Source: Ryuthela nishihirai
Taxonomy: Eukaryota; Arthropoda; Arachnida; Araneae; Heptathelidae
Assembly (NCBI GenBank): GCA_038380435.1
Contig: JAWZYU010000028.1
Location: 26,210,201-26,274,200, forward strand
Direction: 5' to 3'
DNA length: 64,000 nucleotides
A program made the position numbers and the translations under genes. Below are positions 54,001-64,000 of this stretch, piece by piece. The first letter of the stretch is position 1. Each line of letters begins with the position of its first letter. The notes beneath the pieces are model-generated. The model was given only the letters and a program-made list of their open reading frames with translations, ran no database searches and had not been told where the DNA came from.

Positions 54001-55923
54001 CGCTTTTGTTTGTAAATAAAATTCTGAAATCTCACTGTTTATAAGAAAACAACAATATTTTCAGTATTTCCATGAAAAGTCGGGTCCCAGAATCGATCCG
54101 CTAGACCTAACTTTGCATTCACTGACTTCAGCATCCGATAAAACGTAACGTAAGCTCTCTCAACGGTTATTCCAAGGCACTATCTCTTTTCAGATTTCCC
54201 AGCCCCCTCGGGTTTGAATAAGTGCATAAGTGTGGGTGAAGGTGGTTAGCTGCAGACACAAGTTTTTCGACAAAGATAGGGTGTTTCGCTACAATCTAAC
54301 TACGGTTACAATAAAGCACTGTTTAGTTATTTTTCCCTATTTCTATACTAGTGTGGAATTCTTAGAACAAGTGGTACAATGTTTGTGTAAAAGTGGTTAG
54401 GGCAAACACAAGTTTTTTGATAATGTTATGTATCTTGTTCGGAAATAACACTGTCTATGGAGCATTACTCCTGTACATACCATAAGCATAATGCCTTGTG
54501 ATTCTAAGAGTTCACAGAACCGATAGACACTACTTTGCGTTTACAGGACCTAATGTATATAGTCTTTCATACTTCAAACTCAATCATCAAGTCAATCAAT
54601 ATTGCAGAAGTAAGATTGAAAATGAAAGGAGAAGTGATAGAGAAGCGAAAGAAAAGCACCACACCCAGCATTCTCACATTAAAAGAAAAGCATTAAACAT
54701 TAAAAGAAAACGTAAGCATTCATCACCTCAAAACAGATAAGACAGAGGGCGCTATGTGCCAGCTTGAAAAGCAGCAAGAAGGCTAGTAACCATGGTTTAA
54801 CCATTCATTTTTTAAGTGTTAGGACGTTCATGTTACAATTTCTTGGAACAACGTTCATAGCTAGTGAAGATACACGTCTGCAACATTCACTCTTCTGTGT
54901 AAGCATGTGAATATTACATTTCAGCTGTATGTGAACCAAACATTCAGTTGAGAAGAATATTTAAAAACATCAGTGTGAACTCATGGATACATAAAGCGTT
55001 TCTCCTTCTTGTGTCTCTACATATCTATATACTATTCTTATGAGCACAAAATATAGTACTTTCGGAGGAAGATGAACCCTGTATCAGTTTAAAAAAAAGA
55101 TTTTTGTGTGTTTTGGACGTTTAACCAGCGCCATCTTGTGAAAAATATGTTCACTATCCGATTCGAGTAAATGTAAGACAACAGCTGTCTGTTTATGAAT
55201 GATTATGAATGATTATGTATGTACAGTTTCTCTGATCTTATGCAAAGTATTTTCATTTTTATGTGGTGTGTGGTGTTATACATAAGTATATGCATACATT
55301 CGTGCGATGGACTAAGTTTTTCTCCATATTGTGTCACGCACTTGTTTTCGTCTCTGTATATGTGTTAATTGTATGTGCGTGTGTGTGTTGCATGTGTGCG
55401 TGTGTGTGTTGCATGTGTGAGTGTGCTTTCTTGTTTGTTACTGTGAATCGGATGTGTGTGAGTGTGTGGGTGTTTCTATGAATCGTCTGTTCAAACATGT
55501 TGTCACTTGCTGGCTACAGAAGAAGCTAGCAATTTACAAACCTTATCAGATTGGCACTATAGTTCTATTAGGAAATTTCATCGAAAAGACACTAAACAGA
55601 TAAGTTTACTAAAGATGTACGCTTGTAAACAGTTTTTCAGATTCTTTTACCTTTCTCGATTCTGTTAAGTAGAACAATGAAACAGCATTGCAGGAAAAAA
55701 TCTTTTATTCATACACTAAGAAATTACAATGACGACCCATCAGATATAGAACAGAAATTACTCTTCTACAGTTGTGTTTTTAATATCACTACGAATTAGA
55801 TCTCGACCAATGGTAGGCTGTCACATGGCATCAAAATTTTTAGGTATAAGTAGTACACTCAATGTCATAGTTTTGCAGTACTGAAGTGTTAACGATGGCT
55901 TGTGTTCACCCTGAAAGTAACGC

Positions 55924-57426
55924 TGTAAGACCCGATATGAAAGCAGCGCAGATCCAAGATTCATCCGTCAATAAAACCCTAGCGATTCCCCGTTTGGAAT
56001 TTTTTAATTTCCTAGGACTTAACCACCCATCAGTAAAACGTGGTCGGGGTGAGGATCCGAACACGAATATTTTATGTCACACATACCCTATTACCTTCAA
56101 TATTTTTCATCATGACGAATAAAATCAGATATTTTTTCAATTAATTTTTTACCTCAATAGCTTTTTTTTTATTTTCTGTGAGATAGTTACTGCGGGATAG
56201 TCCTTCTTCTAGTGAAGGTCGAACTCGCAAAATACGGGGACCTTATTCAAGGATTGCATCAACCATTCAGCGAGGGGTTGACACCCAAAGTTTAGCGGGG
56301 GACTTGGCAAATTTCAGATGAACGTGGACACCAAGGAAGCGGTTCAAATCACTGCGTCAGGAATGATTTTTTTTTTATTTTTATTTTTTTTAAATACAGG
56401 ACTTGGATGACACCGATTAAATGGGCATAGAGAAAACTGATTTACCATGTGAAGGGTCGACCAGGGGTTTTTAATGATGAGGGATAGAGTTTTTGATAAG
56501 TGTTTAATTACTTAGGAATAAATACAGAGAATATAGAACTTGCTGAGTTGATTTTCTATGTCTAGTGAACTTGTAAAAGGATGGGAGTTTGTGAAGTTTT
56601 AATAAAGGGAACTTTTGATTTTTAAGAAAGGGGAGGGAATTTTAATGTGTTTAATTACTAAGGAATAAAAATTCCTAATATACAGCTTTGTGAGTTGATT
56701 AGCAGACTTGGACAATTTCTGATGAACGTGATTACCAAAGGAGTTTGGTGAAGTTTTAATAGAGGGATCTTTTGATTTTTAATAAAGGGAAGTGTATTTT
56801 GATAAGCGGAGTGATTTAATGAGAGGTATTAAAAAATGGGGACTTTGTGATTGAAGATTGCATCGTCCCTTTCTGTGCGAGGTTGTCACCCCTGCAATAA
56901 TTTGGAGACTTGCGTCATCCGATCGTTGACAAACTAAAGTTTAGTTGAACTTGGAAAATTGCGACTAAAATAGGGGTTTTTCTATGAATAGTATTCCTCA
57001 TAGTCACTAGATGGGGCCAGGAGTTAAGGGGGGGGGAAGAAAGGGGGTTTATTAAGGGAGGAGTCAAAATCGGGAAATTAGAGTTAAAATAGGATTTTTT
57101 TTCGAAAACAGTGCTCCTCATAGTTACTATATGGCGCCAGGGGTTAAAAGGGGGGAAGAAAGGGGTTTTTTCAATAAAGGGCGATTAATTATCAATTGTT
57201 ATTATTATGATAATTTCAATTGATGAGTTATCAATTGATTATTAATTATTTATTAATTGATCATTAACTAGTTATTAATGTTATTAATTGATTATTAATT
57301 GATTATTAATTAATTATTTCTTAATTAGTTATTAATCGATTACTAATTAGGGGCGTGACCGGAAGTGGGCGGTGACGTCATAGGGGGAAAGCACTAGTGG
57401 GGGTTCACCAGGTTGTCTTGAAACTA
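55924..57426 (-). repeat. Right TIR of the long element, second copy
   Basis: Matches 31736-33246, including its second GCCAGG module and the ATTAATTGATT block (57175-57345), which is about 14 bases shorter here. Confidence 0.85.
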
Positions 57427-57871
57427 CTCCCGTAAATTATCGTAGGATTGTTCAATATCTATGTGGTCGTCCAATGTTCACCCTAAAGTTAAAGGCAGGG
57501 AATATTAGACGTAAAAAATACGTACAATGCTACATCTCGTTGTGGAGAAGCCACATTTTAGGCGTTCAGGCTTTCATCGTGAGACATCAGTACAGAAATC
57601 AATCATTGTGTGACTAACGAAGATATCGATCGTTGATCCTGAATCTTGGTGTCATCACTGTTCCACAATCGTTCATAAGGAAACTGTGGTGGATTTGAAT
57701 CCTAAGCAAATGAGAAAATTATGTTAGCTGTAACAAATGATTTCTAGCAAAGCTATGTTTAGCAAACGTCAGTTAGGAAGAATCATTGACAATACACACC
57801 AGAAGCATTATTACTACTACTTCATATGCCGGCCAGGTTTTCAATTCCTTTTCATCTTAGGATCATTTACG

Positions 57872-57904
57872 CTAACCTGCAAAGGACAACCCTTTGCAGG
57901 TTAG
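57872..57904. repeat. 14-bp stem hairpin, second copy
   Basis: Identical to 33692-33724. Confidence 0.9.
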
Positions 57905-58865
57905 AATTTCCCGACAATATTTCACCGATCACGGTCTCGTTTGCTACGAAAACAAGTGATATGTAACTCGCTAAGAAGTAAATAATACGCCAAGTAATCA
58001 TTTCGATTTTTCACTAGTCGTCGTGACGCTTCAGGACAATAGGAATTACCTACGGTCGTGGTGAATATCCTACCTATATTAACCTTGGTCAATACTTCTT
58101 CTTGAGATTTCAATCGAGAGATTGCTCGTCACGTGACTCGTCTAGTAGTACCCACAGAATAACTTCTGCAGAATAACTACCGCAGAACATCATCCGCAGA
58201 ATAACTAGTGCCGTACTAGTACCTGCAGCGATCTCAGTCGTAGGCAAGAAGTAGCCTGCCCCCAGGTGAACATGTATTTTTTCAAAAGCTTAGAAGACAG
58301 AGAAACTGATCAATTCCATTATAAAAGACTAGGAATCATGCACAAACGCCAAAGTCAAAAACAAAATGTGATGGGTTTTCAAAAGGATGGCGTATCCAAA
58401 GTATAAAAAAAATAATACTAATTGATTTTCTCTTCAAGTCTTGGTTTGTAAATCGATGAAAGGATAAGTTTATTACAGGTCTGTTTCTGGGATCAATGAA
58501 TGCTGACTGAGACAATCAGGGGAGAGCAAGCTTTTTTTATTCTTTTCTCGACAATTAAAAGAATTTATTATTGAATCATTGGTTACCTGTAAAAGCCAAT
58601 TCTAGTGTTTATTGTTTCGTCATATTCTTTAAGACGGAAGTTATTCCAATGAGCAATCGGAAAATATCTATCACTAGTCATTCAATCACTCGCTTTACTG
58701 CAGAACATATCTGTTTAAAGTGCTGCTCTCCGAGTAATCAATGATTGACGATGAGAAATTAATAAGTAACTTTCGGACATATCTTTTAAAGCAAATAAAA
58801 AAATTTATATTTCTAGATGGGCAACAAATTGAAAATGAGCGTGAATATTTAATATTCTGTGCAAC

Positions 58866-59345
58866 TTCTGTAAGACCGCGGGCCCTTTTTAGTTTCGCCA
58901 ATATTCCGCGGGCCAAAAAAAGAATAGGACAGGATAGGTAATTGAAAAGTCTGTTCATATCACCTCAAAAAGTTATTTTATTTATACGAAATATAATAAA
59001 TAATAATAAACGAATAGAAATTTTCTAAATCTTATCAAATATTTAATAAATTCAATGGGAGCATTGTGGCCGAATAAGAATATGAGTAAGTTGAAATAAT
59101 GCAATAATAATTGCAAATAGAATGAGTAAGTTGAAATAATGCAATAATAATTGCCAATAGAATGAGTAAATTGCAGATTGCATATGAAGTAAAGTAATAT
59201 AAGTTGGCAAAAAGTTATAAGGTGGATTAAACATATTTATTTAAAATGTCAAGTAAAAACTTGATTTTGTTCGCGAGCCAGAAAAATCTTTGTGCGGGCC
59301 CGTATGTTGCCCGTGGGCCGCTAGTTGGACAGCGCTACTCTTGTT
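58866..59345. mobile_element. Possible hAT-like element, second copy
   Basis: Duplicate of 34686-35165 with the same right end GGGCCGCTAGTTGGACAGCG. Confidence 0.4.
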
Positions 59346-59931
59346 AATTCTATATTATATTAATTTTTAACAATAAAAGAAATTCGTGAAAGTATTCTAG
59401 TTGCTCCACATTTCACAAATTCTTTTTAGTACAAGATATTTTATACCATTATGCAGATTTTACGTACAAAAATAGGTTTTATTTCCTTATTTTTCAGTTT
59501 TATAATAACTAAATAGATTATTTTTATATGACCACAAAGCTCTTTCAGCCCCATATGACCATATGAAATCCTTATTACGAAACTGGTCATTTTTTGTCAA
59601 TCAAAAATATATTAACAATATGTCTTTTCGAAAATAATACCCATATGAGTACATAATGATAAATCTACATTTTTTCAGTTGTATTTTTTCCTCCCAAAGA
59701 GTCACGGGTCCAAATAATTATATACTGCTCCAGATGTCATTAGAATAAATTCCGGACTCAAAAGGTTCAAAACATCACAGGCACATAAATCAAATCTTTT
59801 GTAGCACCATTTTATTTTGTAGTCATGGAAATTCTATACACATCCCTTCAGCAACAGTTCATCGTTCACAACGATTCATAATACATGGACACATATGCTG
59901 GTGAAGGAGACAGAAAAATCGATTTTGTCAC

Positions 59932-60150
59932 GATTGGGTTGTTTACCTCTGAACAGCACTTTTCTTTCACACCATAGGCTAAATTATCAGGTCGCAAGGA
60001 CCCTGATGATTCAGAAAAACTTCAGGGAGGGGACCCACTGTTAAGAGATAGATGGTAGCCTCTCGTCAAAGCCACCCAGAATGTTCTTTAACGCACAGGA
60101 GACAAGGCTTAACGTCCCATCCGACGGACGGTGGTATTTTCAAACCCACT
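59932..60150 (-). mobile_element. SINE family A fragment, second copy
   Basis: Duplicate of 35751-35975, lacking GACAGC near 60038 and three or four bases of the GACGG repeat near 60122. Confidence 0.8.
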
Positions 60151-60635
60151 GATATGGTCAAAATGGATACATTTATGTGGTAATCTTTCATCCAAATATG
60201 GATCTGCTTTACATCCGTTCTTGGAGTTGAGATGAGAGACACCTTGTGGGTGAGAGTCTGAGAATAAGAGTTGAGTAGGGTTTATTAAAATATTCCAGCT
60301 GACAGGAAAGGTTAAAATGATATTCTATACGGACTGAGATTTTATAGTTGTTTTTTGAATCTAATTTTAATACACATTCCGTACGACACTGTCCTTGGTT
60401 ATACATCCAGTCCGATACTGAAAATAGATAAAAAAAATTATGAAAAATTTTTTATGCAAGTACAAAGTAAAATTATAGAAAACAACTGTTTCGGATTTCA
60501 AACAAATCGACAAGTTTCAGACTTCACATAAGGCGGACGGATTTTCAGGTGGTGGGTCGAATCGTCTGGTCCCATTCCTTGGATGTATCCTTCATCTACG
60601 GACTGAATCGTATCACAGAAACGGGGGTAAAGTTA

Positions 60636-61183
60636 CAGTCGCTCAAAAAAGTATCCGAACACTATGGTTTATTACAGAATCAGAAAAATTATCTAGCAAT
60701 CATTTTTTTTTTTAGAAATTAGTGATCTGACAACCTTCGTACATCGTGATTACAGAATTCAGGAAAAATATCTGGAGCGTGTAGAGCAACTGTACACTCT
60801 CCAGTTACCGTTCACAGCAAACTGGAGCGTGTGCAATTACTGCACACGCTCTAGTTTGCTGTGAACGGTAACTACACACGCTCAAAATTTCCGTGAGTGA
60901 GCCCACACGATCAGGTTTTTGTGAGCTCACACGATCCAATGTGTTGTGAACATTAACCGCAACCGCTCCAGTTCGCTGTGAACGCTAACTGCACACGCTC
61001 CATATTCATTGCATTATATATTCATACGCATTATATATATGAAAAAAGTATCCGAACACTATGGTTGATTACTACAGAATTCAGAAAAAATATCTGGTAG
61101 TGATTTTTTTAGAAATTAGTGATCTGACAACCTTCGTGTCACGTGACGGACTTGATGTGTTCGGATACTTTTTTGAGCGACTG
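60636..61183. mobile_element. Tc1-type MITE, copy 2, shorter
   Basis: Same TA-flanked ends as 36464-37117. It keeps the first palindrome (60805-60871, one stem mismatch), but the loopless CACGTG palindrome is replaced by a direct join CACGTGACGGACTTGATGTG to the right end. Confidence 0.85.
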
Positions 61184-61932
61184 TACTGCCACATTCCAAT
61201 TAAATATTGTACCCGGAAGGTGAAACCTTCCAGTGGTTTTTTATAATTCTTCAGTTTAAATAATTTTGAAACAGTGCACTGTTGGGCTTGTCCTATTTTC
61301 TTAATGACATATCCGCTGGTTTAGTAATCAGGTAAGTTAATACTAGACTATGTATAGGTTAATTTAATGGTTAGCGTATCACCTAGCTAAAATGTGACCT
61401 TACCAGTTTATAAAATGCTCCACTGGAGTTGTGATGTTATCACACACACATTTCTGGTGTAACGTATCATATTTTGCTATTTTTTACAGTGAAGAAACTT
61501 GTAGAAAACCACATGAAAGTGTTATTAAGGACTTTTGTCCTTTAATTTAACCCTATAAAAATAATGCGTTTTCCATTATTAAAAAATTAAAATCATATTT
61601 TTATGGAACCAAATTTCTAATTTATGTCATATATTCTCAGTCTAATATTTACCTATCATTCATTCTTCAACAACTGCATCTAGACTAAAGAGATTTACCA
61701 CATAAAAATAACATATGTTGAATCAATAATGACTTGAGATTTAAAACAAAAAGATCAATGAAATTTTTAAGAAATTGTACGAAATAAAGAGTGTAATGCA
61801 ATTGAAAACTTAGTGATATAAAAAATTGTTACTGAAAACTCTTTGACCCAAAAAGTGTCCTGCCCCAGAGCGCGTGGCCTACTTGATCAGCGCCTGGGCC
61901 AAACTACAGCTCAATATCCCGATCGGATTTCG

Positions 61933-62240
61933 GGTGGGAGTGGCCCAGTCAGTAGCTCGCCAGGTTAAGTCCCATCTCATCTAGTGTTCAGATTTATATC
62001 TGCGAAACTTCCCGCTCTTCCTTCGGTCAGTAGGGGACACCGATGGGCTTGAAAACGCCGCTGTCCGTCGGATGTGACATAGAATTGTGGACCCATGTGC
62101 TGAAGAGCCATACCCTGTGCACGTTAAAGAACACACTGGATGGACTTGACGGGAGACTACCATCTGTCTCCCATGAGCTGATCTAATGGGTCCCATTCCC
62201 CTAACCTTCTGTGAGCACTCGGGGTCCTTGTGACCAGGCC
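61933..62240 (+). mobile_element. SINE family A with partial head, second copy
   Basis: Duplicate of 37869-38176. It reads CACGTTAAAGAACAC where the first copy has CACGTCAAAGAACAC, so the first copy carries the derived base. Confidence 0.85.
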
Positions 62241-62376
62241 AACAATACCAGTTGATTCTACTGGGAAAGTCCCTACCCACTATCCATAAGAGTATTTTAG
62301 TAATGGAAGAATGGTGAGAAAAAAAAATATATATTTAGGAAAAGTTTTTTCAAACATTACTGAAACGGAAGGTATT

Positions 62377-62670
62377 AATTGTTTTACCTTTCAGGGTACT
62401 TTTTTTTTCACACAATGCGGTAAATGGCCAGGTCACAAAATCCCCGAAGACTCAGAGAATGTTTGAAGCTGGAGAAAAACTTTATAAGATAGATGTCTCT
62501 CCTTCACGAAGTACAATGACTTAATGTCCCATTTGACGGACGGAAGACTTCGCAACCCGTCGGGGTCCCCTACTACATGAGGGCAGGGTGGAGAGTTTTG
62601 CGGAGATTAACCTCAAAGCTGGCTAAGGGGGAACTCGAACGTGGGAAATGCAGATTACAAAACAGGTATT
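62377..62670 (-). mobile_element. SINE family A, diverged copy, second copy
   Basis: Duplicate of 38316-38600 with minor changes. Confidence 0.8.
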
Positions 62671-62823
62671 AATTACAAGGCAAATAACTTAGTCATCCTC
62701 CCGTGAAACGGAGGCGTAAAAGATGTCGCTGTATTTAGCAGTGGGTCTGGTTACTAAAATGCTTGGTGGGGACCACTTTGACTACTACCGGCAGGGCCCC
62801 GATGTACGGTTGGGTTGTTGGGT

Positions 62824-64000
62824 TGTTTACCTCTGAACGGCACTTTTTTGCACACATTGGGCTAAATGGCCAAGTCACAAGGACCCCAAAGGCTTAGAGA
62901 AGGTTGGGGGAGGGAACCCACTGGAACAGCTGTTGGGAAACAGATGGTATCCTCCCGTCAAGGCCATCCAGTGTGTTCTTTAACGTTTGGTTGTTTTACC
63001 TCTGAACGGCACTTTTTTGCACAGAATGGGCTAAATGGCCAGGTCACAAGGACCCTGAAGGCTCAGAGAAGGTTGGGGGAGGGATCCCACTGAAACAGCT
63101 GTTGGGAGACAGATGGTCGCCTCCCGTCAAGGCCATCCAGTGTGTTCTTTAACGTTGGGTTGTTTGGGTTGTTTTACCTCTGAGCGGCATTTTTTTGCAC
63201 ACATTGGGCTAAATCGCCAGGTCACAAGGACCCCAAAGGTTCAGAGAAGGTTGGGGGAGGAGATCCACTGGAACAGCTGTTGGGAGACAGATGGTAACCT
63301 CCCGTCAAGGCCATCCAGTGTGTTCTTTAATGTTGGGTTGTTTTATCTCTGAACGGCACTTTTTTGCACACAATGGGCTAAATGGCCAGGTCACAAGGAC
63401 CCCGAAGGTTCAGAGAAGGTTGGGGGAGGGGATCCACTGGAACAGCTGTTGGTAAACAGATGGTAGCCTCCCGTCAAGGTCATCCAGTGTGATCCTTTAT
63501 CTCTGAACGGCACTTTTTTGCACACAATGGACTGAATGGCCAGGTCACAAGGACCCCATAGGATCAGAGAAGGTTGGGGGAGAGGATCCACTGGAACAGC
63601 TGTTGGGAGACATATGGTAGCCTCCTGTCAAGGCCATCCAGTGTTTTTTTTTAATGTTCGGTTGTTTCACCTCTGAACGGCAATTTTTTACACACAATGG
63701 GCTAAATGGCCAGGTCACAAGGACCCCGAAAGCTCAGAGACGGTTGGGGGAGGTGATCCACTGGAACAGCTGTTGGGAGACAGATGGTAGCCTCAAGTCA
63801 AGGCCATCCAGTGTGTTCTTTAATGTTGATTTGTTTTACCTCTGAGCGGCACTTTTTTGCACACAATGGGCTAAATGGCCAGGTCACAAGGACCCCGAAA
63901 GCTCAGAGACGGTTGGGGGAGGTGATCCACTGGAACAGCTTTTGGGAGACAGATGGTAGCCTCCCGTCAAGGCCATCCAGTGTGTTCTTTAATGTTGAGT
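62824..64000 (-). repeat. 169-bp SINE-tail satellite, second array, at least 7 units
   Basis: CTCTGAACGG-type landmarks recur at about 62831, 63000, 63178, 63347, 63501, 63668 and 63838. The unusual spacings of 178 and 154 are in the same order as in the first array, so the array was duplicated as a block and has not been homogenised since. Confidence 0.92.

Larger units (their letters stand above)
51053..64000 (+). repeat. 13 kb direct duplication, copy 2 (runs off the window)
   Basis: Collinear with 26867-39938. Differences include single bases, one extra GT module near 55395, loss of about 106 bp of palindrome in the MITE and small SINE indels. The left TIR of the long element is missing here except for its innermost 50-odd bases, so this copy has a core and only one TIR. 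Confidence 0.9.

Noticed and set aside
26867..64000. LTR retrotransposon with the direct repeats as LTRs
   Set aside because: The repeats are 13 kb, contain other elements, lack TG...CA ends, and there is no gag-pol between them.

Overview
This is a eukaryotic, AT-rich, intron-bearing nuclear window packed with transposable elements. I read it as an arthropod or other invertebrate genome. Support comes from four exons of an animal GH18 chitinase-like gene with GT/AG-type introns, tRNA-derived SINEs with polymerase III A and B boxes, RTE-like and Jockey-like LINE remains, and Tc1 and hAT DNA transposons. I cannot fix the species. There are no bacterial operons, ribosome binding sites or CRISPR arrays.

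Left third (1-20.3 kb). Only one real host gene is visible: a GH18 (chitinase / IDGF-like) gene on the minus strand, with its last four coding exons at 16546-16655, 14639-14750, 12780-12944 and 7408-7650. Its introns hold hAT copies, a Tc1 fragment, SINEs and a broken RTE-like LINE (9175-12511) that carries a nested LINE fragment. The N-terminal exons with the catalytic motif are not found. Outside the gene lie SINE family A copies, a hAT element with a SINE inside it, and a dead Tc1 copy with both terminal repeats (5355-6521).

Middle (20.3-47.5 kb). A second RTE-like LINE on the plus strand (20750-24462) leads into a 7.6 kb structure (25676-33246) with 1.2-1.5 kb terminal inverted repeats around a 4.8 kb core that has no recognisable gene. 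A unique-looking stretch with a palindromic Tc1-type MITE follows. Then comes a 169-bp satellite made from the tail half of SINE A (38764-40113), a Jockey-like LINE broken by a SINE (40114-42485), and an inverted copy (42943-46200) of the RTE tail plus the left arm of the long-TIR element (24115-27005).

Right third (47.5-64 kb). A 3.1 kb minisatellite of about 100 units of 31 bp (47594-50741) abuts a 248-bp RTE fragment. From 51053 to the window end there is a second copy, about 98-99% identical by eye, of 26867-39938: core, right TIR, MITE, SINEs and SINE-tail satellite in the same order.

No set of genes here works as a pathway. The most notable things are the long-TIR element, its inverted and direct duplications, the two tandem arrays, and the chitinase-like gene that has lost family-conserved residues. 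The large direct repeat may be a real segmental duplication or an assembly (haplotig) artefact, and the sequence alone cannot decide.
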